Below, piece after piece: positions 45,901 to 57,900 of a DNA stretch of 64,000 nucleotides. The stretch spans positions 211,285-275,284 of the forward strand of contig CAZAYY010000001.1 in the NCBI GenBank assembly GCA_964489525.1, in the 5' to 3' direction. The DNA comes from CAZAYY01 sp964489525 (GTDB lineage: Bacteria; Chloroflexota; Anaerolineae; Anaerolineales; JABWBV01). Positions within the stretch are counted from its first letter, which is position 1, and each line of letters begins with the position of its first letter. The translations under genes were made by a program, and so were the position numbers. The notes beneath the pieces were generated by a model. It saw nothing but the letters and a program-made list of their open reading frames with translations, searched no databases and was not told the DNA's origin.

Positions 45901-48900
45901 TGCCGGGCCGCTCGATCTCGCCCTGGAAACCAGTTTTATGCAACTTACCGGCGCAGGCAGCGCTGCCTTCCGTACAGAGGCCGCCCCGGCTGCTTTCTCC
46001 TTCCAAATGCTTAACCTGGCGGAGGGCGACCTGTACGACGCCCAGGGTAATTTGCTCGAGCAAGTCAGCCCATCCAACGGATCGCTGCTGGCAATTCCGG
46101 AAGGTGGGGCTTTTGGTTCTGGCCAGGCTTATTTGCTGGCTGAGGCAAGCAATCTTTCCGATTTCCCCGTTTCTTTGGAACTGGGCGGCGATTCCGGCGA
46201 AATTGGCGTGTCACTCTATGCACCAGCCGTGGATGGCCTGGGCGGTGGCAGCAGTTGGGGTCCTTTCAGTGCCCAGGTGGGTGGAGACGCCCCGTCCGTA
46301 TTTACCATTGCCGGGGCGGATGTGACCGCAGGCGGAAGGGTGTACAGTGCAGCCGATTATGGCCCCTTCCGGGTGGAAACGACTTCAGCTGTTGCCCTGG
46401 CTGGCAGCGGCCCGGGTGCTGCACCTTTGTTTTCCCCTGCAGGCATTGGTTTGGCCCTTACCCTGGATAACAACACCCTGATTTTTGGCCCCGCAGCAGG
46501 TAGTGGTTTGGTTGGGGCAACCCCGCTCGACCCGGCCGCGCTGAGCACCAACGGCCTGGCTCTGGCTGCTTTTTCCGGCGAGGTGTTGGTCGAAGAACAA
46601 AACGCCGGTCTCGATAGCTACACCCTGGCCGGCCCGGCAGCCTTCTTTACCCTGGCGCTCGACCCGGCCCAGTCTGCCCCAGCACCGCTCACTGCAGCCA
46701 GCTTTACCCTTGATCTGGCTGCCAACTTTGCGGGCAGCTACACGGTTACGGTAACCGCCCCAGAGGGTTGGTTTGTCGAACTTACCTCCTCTGGAGAGGT
46801 TCAGGCCCTGCCGCCCATCGGGGCTGCACCGGGCGAGTACCCCATCCTGGTGGTGGTGCAGTCGGTTGAATACCCGGCCCTGTTTTTGAGTGCGGTTCAC
46901 ACTGTCACCCTGGCGCCCTATGAAGGCCTGGATCTGGCTGTCCAGCCTGAACCGCTGATCACCGTACCCATGGGGGGGGACCAGCCAGCCCAGGTGCCTG
47001 ATGCTGCCTATACCATCATCCTGACCAACACTTCCAGTTCGGCCTATACATATACCCTCGAAATCAGCGGACTGCCGGATGACTGGGCCTTGCTCAGCCT
47101 GCCCGGTAGTTCAATCACTCTGCCTGCGGGTGGGGTGGGTGTGGTTGGCCTGTATGTTGCACCGCCCATCTCCGCTGGTTTACCCCCGGCTGGGACCACC
47201 TATCCCATCCAGGTTGCCGCTGAGTCTAACACCGGCCTTATTGCCAGTGACAGCATTGTTTTTACCATGCCAGCGGTGCCCTTTGCAAACCTGGCCCTGG
47301 ACCCTCAGATTGTTACGGCTGTTCCGGGTGGTTTGGCTGGCTTTACGCTTACGCTGGAAAATATTGGCAATGCTGTGGGTAATTTCACCCTGCAAGCCAC
47401 GCTGCCCGGTCCGGATTGGGCCCTGGCAGCGCCGCTCAATTCCCCCGTTGCACTGGCTGCCGGTCAGACCAGCACCCAACAGGGGGCTGTCCAACTACCC
47501 ACTGGCGTATCGATTGGCGCCCAATACCGGGTGGATGTGGAAGTGGAAAGTGGCCCGACAGATTCTTTCACCCTTCTGGTATACAGCGAATCTGCGCTGA
47601 GTGTCCAGCAGGCGGCTGAAAACGCCGCAGGGGCCTGTTCATTGGGCGGCGGGGCAGCAATTTCCCTGTCTGCGGGGCTTTCCTTCCTGGGAACTGCCCT
47701 GAATGACTTGGAAGCTTCGTGCCAGGATGGCGACTGCGACCCTGGTCTGCAGACGCGTGTCGTTTCGGCTTTGAATGCCCTGGCAGCCATTGTGGAGACC
47801 ACTTATCCGCTTAATGCTGCCGCTACGCTGGACGGGGAAAACCTGGCGCAGGCCCTGTCCGACCTGGCCGCTGAATTTGCTAACGCCGCCGACCCGATCG
47901 GAGAGGCGAAGCATGTTCAGGCTGCCGAACTGGTGGCCGAACTGGAGAATAGCATCTGCACCCTGGCTGCTCACCGCCTGGATGTGATGTTCGTCCCGGC
48001 CAGCCTGGTTGCTTTGGAAAACAGCAGCCTGCCGCTGGCGCTCCAGGTGACTAACCGCGGCAGCCTGACCACGACAGCGCTGCTGACCCTGACCCTTCCC
48101 GCCGGAGTGAGTGCAGATTGGGCTGAGGATTCTCTGACGCTTGCCCCCGGGCAAACCGCCAGCCTGCCCATTACCCTGCAAACCTCTGCGCTGGGCCAGT
48201 ATCTGCTCCAGGCCGAATTTGAAGCGCTTGAATGGAGGAACCCTGGAGTTTCTTCGGGGTCTCTTCCCCCGGGCCTTACCCAGGCCAACCTGGCCGTACT
48301 GGATGCCTTTTTAAGGGTAGGCCAGGTGCTGCCCACGCCTTCCTTTGTAGAAACCGGCGCTGGCGTGGATGTCATGGTCCTGGCGGACCTGATTAACCAG
48401 ACCAACCTGCCCATGTCTACCCAGGCGGTGGTTGAACTGCTCGGCCCCGGCGGGGTGGTTTCCGACACACTCACCCAAAGCCTGGATATTTTGTCCGCTT
48501 CCGTGCCTGTGCGCCTCAACCTGGGCGCGTTTGAAACCGCTTCTCTGCCTGCTGGCGTCTACACGGTTACAGTTGCATTCACGGATGACCAGGGTGACTT
48601 GATTCCCTACGCCAGCAGCTATGGGTTGTTGGGTGTGGGTGTGGCGATCGAGGCTTCGGCCAGCGTGTACCCTGCTGTGGTTCCTCCTGGTGATTGGGTG
48701 GTGACCACCACCATTCAAACCAGCCTCAGCCCGGCGGTTCTTACCGCCCTTGCTCCGCGCAGTGTACCTGTGGAAACGGCCGAAGCTGCAGAGATCGTCC
48801 AACAACCTATCGTTCACCAACCTGCCGGGTTGGCGCTGCGCGCACCCGGCTCCGCCGAAACTTTGATATCATCGGGGGCCTCAAACCAACTATCCGCGGC

Positions 48901-51900
48901 TTCAAACCTGGAGGCAGCCGCTTCAAATGTGGGGGCAGCACTCCCCAGTCTGGACGCAACCGCTTCCAGCCTTGAGGTTGCAGCCGTTGCCCTATTATCC
49001 AGCACAATCACGGTGACTTCCCCCCATCTGGCGGATGGACAAGACGCCGCCCTGGTCGAAGTGGTTGCTCGCGATGCCAGCCTCAATCCGCTTTCGGGTG
49101 TGTTGGTTTGGCTGGCTGCTACGGGCAGCGACAACCATTTTGCCCCCATTTCAGGCACCACCAACATCTCCGGTGTGTTTACAGCCACCCTCACCAGTAC
49201 TTTCCCTGAAGTCAAACGCCTTTCGGCTGTGCTGGGCGATGGTGCTTCTGCCGCACAATTCCTTGGCCCGGTCTGGGTAGACTTTACAGGCGCAAGTTTG
49301 CAGGGTTCCCTGTTTTCCGATGCCAATGCCAACAATTTGCAGGAGCCAGGTGAGGCCGGGTTGGGTGGGGTGGCCGTCAGCCTGTATGATGCAGCCAGCG
49401 GAGTGCTGGTGCGGGCCACAGCCACGGATGCCCAGGGGGTCTACACCCTGACCCACCTGCTGCCTGGCCAGTACCGCCTCGAACCAGCCGCGTTGGTTGA
49501 ATTTGCCTATTCCGGCAGCCAGGTGCTTACCCAGACATTGGCTGCCCATGATGTCCAAACTGGCCTCGATTTTGGTCTTTATACCGTGGCTCGGGTATCT
49601 GGCCAGGTCTGGAACGACCTGGACCAGGATGGCCAGCGCGACTTTGGCGAAGGCCCCCTGGCCGGGGCGCTGGTAAGCGCCTACGACGACAGCCAGGCCC
49701 TGGCCGCCTCTCAGTTTACCGGGGCCGATGGCCAGTATGCCTTTGCCCTGCCGGCGGATTTGCCCACTGCGCCGCAAAACTTTGTCTTTAATGGGGGCCC
49801 ATGCGAACTTTCTTGCCCGGGGCCGCTGCCTTTGTTCGAGCCAGATACCGCCCGGGTTGTCAACGGCGATTTTTCGCTCAACCCAGCCCAGCCGCTCGAT
49901 CCGGCATTTTTCCCTTCCAATTATGATTTTTCAACAGGCGACTTGACTGGTTGGAGCGCTTCGGGTGCCGCGGTAACGGTGGTCAGTGATACCTTCAACC
50001 TGGATGGCCCCTACCTGCGTTTGAATGCTGTCGGCACCTACGCCGATTCTTCTGCCTTCACGGTTCCTGCTGGAGCCACTGCGCTGCAGTTTAATTATTA
50101 CAATTGGACCAACCGCAACGCGGCTGAATCCGTGCCGCTCACAGTCTACCTGCTCACCGGTGCCGGTTTTTCGGTTTCGATCAACCTGGGAACCTACCAG
50201 GGAACCGCAAACCAGGGCTGGCGAACCGCTGTGGTAGACCTGCAAACCTACCAGGGCCAGGTGGTTAAACTGCGCATTGCTTCCGACACCGATGGTTTCC
50301 GCGCCGGCCGGGCCAGGGTGGATAACTTCTGGCTGGTGGATGCAGTTCCCGGCTGGAGCGCGGCCAACATGCGCTATACCCAGGTGGTTTCCGATGGCTA
50401 CAACCTGGACGGCGCTCACCTCTATTTCAGTTTGTTTGACCAATATGTGCGTTCTGCACCGCTGACCATTCCGCCTGGCACCCAAAGCCTGCGCTTTAAC
50501 TATTGGTCGTATACCGCTGCTTCAAGCACAGCCAATGGTCCGTTCACAGTCTACCTGCTCAGCGGTCCTGACTACGCGACCCAAACTCTCCTGGGCAGCT
50601 TTTCAAGTTCGTTTGTTCAGGGCTGGCAAACCGGGGTAATTGATATCCGGGCTTACCAGGGACAAACGGTGCGTCTGCGCTTTAACACCGACACGAACAA
50701 CTTTGGCACCAGCAAACTGCGCCTGGACAATATCTTCCTGGCGCAGGAAGTGCCCGGTTGGGATCTTTCTGATGCTCGCAATATCTTCATTAGTGCCTGG
50801 GATAATGCAGAAAACCAGGACAGCGGGGTTTACTCCCCGGCCAACACCGGTTTTGAGGAAATACCGGCTGCCCTGGCCGAACCCGACCAGGTTGCCAACC
50901 CTAATTTCGATAGTTCGCCCGTTCCGCTTGACCCTGGCCTTTACCCGGCCAATTATGACTTTAGCAGCGGACTGCTGGATGGTGGGTGGACCGCCTCGAA
51001 TATCAACGCCACAGTAGTCAGTGATACCTACAATACTGCCGGGCCTTACTTGCGTCTGAACGCCACCAACATCTATGCCGATTCGCCTGTCTTCCTGGTT
51101 GCAGACGATGCAGTCAGCCTGCGTTTCACCTACTATGCTTTCACCAACCGCAGTGCCGTCGAAACCGCCCCGCTCAGCGTGTATGTTCTGACGGGCGAAG
51201 GGTATGCTGTCTCCACGCTGGTGGGGCAAGTGTGGGGCAGCCGCAACCATGGCTGGCAGCAGGCTCAGCTGGACCTTTCTGCGTTTGCGGGTCAGGTGAT
51301 CCGGCTGCGCTTTAACAGCGACACCGATGGATTCCGCAGCGGGCGCGCCTTTGTCGACAACCTGTCGCTGTGGGGCGGTATTCCAGGTTGGACGGTGAGT
51401 GACGCCCGGGTGGTGGATGTGTTTACCCCCGATGTAGATGAAGGCAGCGGCCCCTATTTGCTTCTCGATGCCCATAACCAGGCTGCCACCAGCGATCCGC
51501 TGGTTTTACCTGCTTGCGATGCGGCCAGCCTTGCCCAGGGCTCTTTGGTGCTGACCTTCCGCTATTTTAACTGGGCGCCGCGCAACGCTTTGGAAACCAG
51601 CCGGATGGATGTTTTTGTGCTCAGCGGCTCCGATTACAGCCTGTCCACCAACGTCGGCACGTTTTGGGGCAGTTTCAATGACGGCTGGCAGACCGGCCGG
51701 GTGGACCTGAGCGCTTTTGCCTGTGCGGCTGACCCTGCCCCGGTTCGCCTGCGGTTCCAGAGCGACAGCGACGGCTTCCGGGCCGGGCGCAGCCGGCTTG
51801 ACCAGCTTTCCCTTAGCCCGGCTGTGCCCGGTTGGGCAGTAGGCGATGCCCGTTTTAGCTGGCCCGCCCTTCCCGGAGCCGAGGTTCCGGGCCTGCCTGG

Positions 51901-54900
51901 CGAACTGCCCAACCCGAATTTTGACGCTGGCTGGGGCGCCCTGCCCTTGCTGGGTGCTCCGGATAACCCGGATTTTGACCTGGGACGCTCGCCCTTGCCC
52001 ACTGCCAGCTATCCAGCGAACTATGATTTTTCCAGCGGTGATTTGGGTGGTTGGACGGTGTCGAGCGCCAGCGTGAGTGTCGTCGAAGACGCCTCCAGCG
52101 GGTTGGTTCCAGAAATTGAAGGTCCCTATCTGCTTTTTGACGCCTATAACCAGACCGCTACTTCACCCATTTTCATGTTGCCGGATGACGCCCAAAGTGT
52201 GCGCTTCTGGTATTTAAACTGGACCAACCGCAGCGCTACAGAACAGGTGCCTCTCAATGTGTACGTACTCAATGGCGCAAACTTTGAAACGTCTACCCTG
52301 ATTGGTGTGGTTTATGGCTCACAGGAAGACGGCTGGAAAGAAGGTCGCCTGGACCTGGCTGCCTTTGTTGGTCAGCCGGTTCGGCTGCGATTCCAGAGTG
52401 ATACGAACGGCTTCCGGGCCGGGCGCGCTCGGCTGGACAGCCTTTCATTGAACAGCGAAGTCCCCGGTTGGACGCTCTCCAGCGCCGAGCAAATTGTCAT
52501 CCAGCCGTCAGGCGGCCTGGATGGTCCCTTTGTCTGGATTAACCAGCGCGGGCAATATATCGAGCAAACCCTGCAAATTCCGGCCGATGCCCAGCGCTTG
52601 CAGTTCAGCTATTTTGCCTGGACCGAGCGTAACCCGGATGAAAATGTACCCGTTTTTGTCCAGGTTCTGCCTTCCGATGAGGCCGGGTCGGCGATTGTCA
52701 CCGAAGGAACTTTTTATGGCAGCCTGAACAGCGGCTGGCATACCGTTTCAGCCGACCTGACCGCATTCCAGGGCCAGACGGTCACCCTGCGCCTGGCCAG
52801 CGACAGCGATGGTTTCCGGGCTGGCAAAGCCTATTTCGACCGCCTGTCTTTCGAACGGTCTGTGCCGGGCTGGGAAGTTTCCAATGGCGAACTGGTGGGT
52901 CTTTCCAATGAACAAGCCCCTCCGGGCAGTGGGGTACCTGGTACCGGGTCGCACCTGCTGCTGGACGCTCACCGCCAGTGGGCGGCAACCCCGCCCTTCC
53001 GGCTGGGAGAAAATGTTTCGGCGATTACCTTTGACTACCTTGCCTGGACCGAGCGCAACCCGGCTGAGAACACGCCAATGTATTTGGAGGTGCTCACAGC
53101 GGTGTACCCATCGCCAGGGTCGGAAGACTTAGCTTTTGGCGTTGTCACCCGGGTAGGCACGGCCAATGGTTCGCGCAACCTGGGCTGGCAAGAAGCTACC
53201 TTTGACCTTTCGGATTTCCGCGGCCGCGTGATTCGCCTGCGCCTGGCCAGTGACAGCGATGGCTTCCGGGCCGGCAAAGCCTGGGTGGACAATCTTCGTT
53301 TTGAAACCAACGCCCCTGGCCCGGGCGGCTGGGTAGACAGCAACCCCGCTGGGGCCTTTTTGCTGCTCAACCGCAACAACCTGCAGGCCGATTCTGCCCC
53401 GTTTTTTGTCCTGACCGACACGCAGAGCGTGCAGTTTGCCTACCTGGCCTGGAACCAGGAGGACGGCGACCAATCCATCCCCCTGACGGTTTATGCTTTG
53501 GCTGAGTCCGGCCCGGTGCAGGTAGCCACACAGCTGGGGCAGGTGACGGGCGCCTGGGTGGATGGCTGGAAGACTGCCACGCTGGACCTTTCGGCCTTCC
53601 GCGGCCGGGTGATCCGGCTGCGTTTTGCCAGTGATACCAACAGCTTCCGCGATGGCCGGGCGGCGGTGGACGCAGTGACCCTGCTGGCTGGCGCCCCCGG
53701 TGCGGCGTTGGGCAGCCTGACCCCTCCGGGTGGTAACTTTATGCGTCTCTCCCAGCCCAATCTGCAGGCCACCTCTTCTGAAATCAACGTTCCAATTGGC
53801 TCGCCCTATCTGCATTTTGATTATTTCAACAGCAGCACCAACGGTGAACTAAACAGCATACCACTGGTGGTGCGGGTGTTGAGCGGGCCGGATTATGCTA
53901 CCGTAACCATCCTCGCCACGCTGAACAGCCGCGGTGTGGATGGCTGGCGGCAGGCCGCCCTGAACCTGGGCGCCTTCCAGGGCCAGACCATCCGGCTGCG
54001 CTTTGAAAGCAGTGCCAACTCCTTCTCTGGTGCCTACAACCTGCTGGACAATGTTTACCTGGCCCCGGCCAGCGGGCTGCCGCCGGGCGACCTGGCCAAC
54101 TACACCATTGAAGAGATCAACCCGCCTGGCTTCACCTCCTCCACCCCCGACAGCCTGGAAATTAACGTGGCCGCCGGGTTAGGCCAACTCGGGCTGGATT
54201 TTGGCGACTACCGGATTGATCGCTACCTTTCGAGTCTCGAAGCCGCCCCAGCCGAAGTGACGGCTGATGGCGTGGAATCTGCGGTGGTGACGGTGACCTT
54301 GCGCGCCGGGGATGGCAGCCCATTGGCTGGCTATGCCGTGGAACTGCTGGCCTCTGGCAGTGAACTGCTGTTTGAACAACCTGCGGCCCTGACCGATGCC
54401 TTCGGGCAGGCGGTGGGCCGGGTGCGGTCCACCTTTGCCCCGCAGGTGGCGCTGGTCAGCGCCCGCACGCTGGAGGACGGAGTCACCCTGGCGGCGGCTG
54501 TGCCAGTAACTTTTACCCCGGGCCTGCCCGATGTGGATATGTCCGGCCTGGAAGCTGCCCCGCCGGCGGTGGTGGCCAATGGTGTCGATACCGCAGTCTA
54601 TACCGTCACCCTGCGCGATGCCTTTGGTAATCTCGTACCCGGTGTTCCGGTGGAGATGATGGCGATACCGGATGCCGCTACCACCCTGACGGTCACCGCG
54701 GCCCTGACCCTGACCAATGCTGCCGGTCAGGTGACCGGCACGCTGGCAGCGGACTCCGATGCCTGGGTGAGCCTGTGGGCCTATTTGCCCGGCCAGGCAA
54801 TTACCCTGACCCAGGGTGCCCAGGTGCGTTTCAGCCGGGTGGACCCGCTGATTTCGACGGTCATAGCCACTCCGGACACCGCTCTCGCCAACGGCGCTGA

Positions 54901-57900
54901 CCCAATTGTGCTTACGGTTACGCTGCTCGATTCCAACAGCCAACCCCTGCCAGGCCGTCCAGTTACCCTGGCAGGGGCGCCAGGCCTTGCGGCCCTACCC
55001 CTGACCAATGCAGCCGGGGTGGTGACCGCCACGCTGACCAGCGAGACCGTTGGCCCGGTGACCATCCAGGCCTGGGGCGATGGCATCTTGCTGGCCGCCC
55101 AGGCTGTGCTGACCTTCACGGTGGGTCCGGTAGACCCGGACGCATCCACCCTTGTGGCTGTCCCGCAAACGGTGATTGCCGATGGCGTTTCAGCCGCCAC
55201 GCTGACCGCCCACCTGGTGGACAGCTTCGGCCACCCGATTGCAGGCAAAACCGTGCAGTTCCAGGCCGAAGGATTGGTTGGATCCGCACCCAACCCACCC
55301 AGCGCCGTGACGGATGCTGGTGGAATCGCCCAATCCAGCCTTGCTTCCGCCCAGATTGGCCAGGCCCAGGTTTGGGCGGTGGTAGCAGGGGATTTACTCA
55401 CTCTCACCCAGCAGGCTGCTGTGGCGTTCGTTCCCGGCCCGGCAGACCTGGCCGCTTCGACTGTCGTGATCACCCCGACCGCCGCCCTGGCCGACGGGAT
55501 CGAGACCGTGACCATCAGCGCCACGCTGCGCGACGCCAGCGGCCACCTGGCAGCCAACCGCCAGGTGCAGCTGGTCCTGTCGGGCGGCGCCAACACCGTA
55601 CTGCCTGGCACACTGGCTAACACCGATGCCAGCGGCCAGGTGCAGTTCAGCGTGCGTTCGAGCGTGGTGGGCGAACGCCAGGTTGGGTTAACCGACCTGG
55701 CCTACGGCGCCAACCTGGTGCTGGGCAGCTTTGAATTTATCGTGGGCCCGGTAGACCCGGATGCTTCGCGGCTGACTGTCAGCAAACCAGCGGTTTTTGT
55801 CGGTCCGTTTGACCAGGCTACGGTGACCGCCCTCCTCTTGGATGCCTACGGCCACCCCGTTCCGGGTAAGAGTGTGCTGATTCAATCGAGTGTCCCGCTG
55901 ACCCTGACCCAGGCCAGCTTGCTGACCGATGCCGATGGTAAGGTCAGCGCGGTGGTGCAGAGCAGTGTGGTGCAGACAGCCACGTTCACAGCCTTTAACC
56001 AAACCGACACCCTGACGCTGACCGAGCAGGCGAGCATCACCTTTATTGCCGGCCCGGCCTCGGCGGTGCAATCTACATTTGGAATGACCCCGCTTTCTTT
56101 GGTAGCCGACAACATCCAGACGGCGGTGATCACCGCCACACTGCGCGATGCTGCCGGCAACCCGCTGGTTAACCGCTGGGTGCAGCTGTTGGTGAGCGGC
56201 AGCAGCAACCGGGTTTTGCCCTCCGCTTCGCAGAACACCAACCACCTGGGCCAGGTGACCTACAGCCTGGCCTCGGCCTGGGCTGAGATCAAGAGCGTTT
56301 CCCTGCGCGACGTTTCAGGGAATGTCACCCTGGCGGTCGGGCAAATCGAGTTCCTGCCCGGCGACCTGGACCCGGCCCGTTCGACCCTGACCGCCAAACC
56401 TGGCCGGGCTGCTGCCGATGGGATTAGCCAGGTGACCCTGACCATCCAGGCGTTGGATGCCCTGGGCAACCCGCTGGCCGGGCTGCCGGTGGAAATTTAT
56501 GGCGCTTCTGCCGGAATTACCCTGATCCAACCTGCTGCGCCGACCGATGCGCTGGGCTACGCCACAGCCAGCCTGACCAGCACTGTGCCGGTCACGGCTG
56601 TGCTGCAGGCTGGTGTCGATGGAATTTTGCTGACCAGCGATGTTACGGTGCTATTTGAACCGGTCTATGCCTTTAGCTTTGAAATCTTCCCAGTCACCCC
56701 GGTTAGCGAACCCGGCCGCAGTGAGGTTGTCGTTCATCCAGATGTAGGCGTGGGTGGGGCGGCCAACTTCACCCTGCGCCTGGTCAACACAGGCTACCTG
56801 CCCGACAGCTACACCCTTTCGCTGGTGGGCCTTGATCCGGCCTGGGTATCCGGCCTGGATGAACCCAACGTTACCCTGCCTGCGGGCGGCATTTGGGAGC
56901 AAACCATCGCCATCCAGCCCACCGGCCTTGCCGATGTCTGCCAGGCCGTGGGCAGTTACCCCTTCAGCGTGGATGCCGCCGCTGCCGCTGCTCCGCTGCA
57001 ATCTGTACCTGCACAGGTCAACTTTGTCTCCAACCCGGTGATCTCGAACCTGCTGCCAGGGGGCGGCACTGGTCTGGGCGGCACCACCGCCCTGTTCCGC
57101 TGGCAGACCAGCGTGGATGCGAGTGGAACCGTCTTCCTGCGCCCGTTGGGGGCCACTGAGTATACCCAGTACCCTGGTTCGGGCGGGACGATTCATCAGG
57201 TGAGCGTAAGCGACCTGGAGCGCAACACGGTTTACGAGTGGTATGCCACCAGCGAATCGGACTGCGGGTCTGAGAGCAGCGCCGTGCGCACCTTCGAGGT
57301 GCTGAACGGTGTGGTCTTCACCATGCCGCAGTACACCTTTGAACTCGAGCGCGACTACAACCAGATCGTCAGCCTGAACGTCTTCAACCAGGATGTGATC
57401 TCGCACACGATTGTGATCACCCTCGAGAACCCCAGCGATGAACTGATTATCGGCTTTTTGGGCGAGGGCTCGATTGACGCCCCCTTTGTGCTGCAGCCCG
57501 GCCAGACCCACAGCATGGACCTGGCCATCCATGCCCAGGACGTGACGCAGGAGGACTTTATCCTGACCGCCCGGCTTGAGGCCACCAACCCGGGCCGAAA
57601 CGGGCCCATCGAACACAGTGTACCGATCCACATCCATATTGAGATCCCCTATTTCGATTTCAGCCTCGAGCAGGTGAGCTTCGACCCGCTGACCCTGGCC
57701 ACCACCTACAAAATCACCAACCACGGCGACCCGCTGACCGACCTGGCGGTTACGTCTGCCGTCACTGGCACCGATGCAAGTACCCTTGCCCAGGTCTTCC
57801 TGATGCCTTCCATGGTGCACGGCTACCTTAAAACCGGGCAGAGCTTCACCTTTACCGCCTACCCCGCGCTCGACAGCGGCTTCCAATCACTGAGCGGTAC

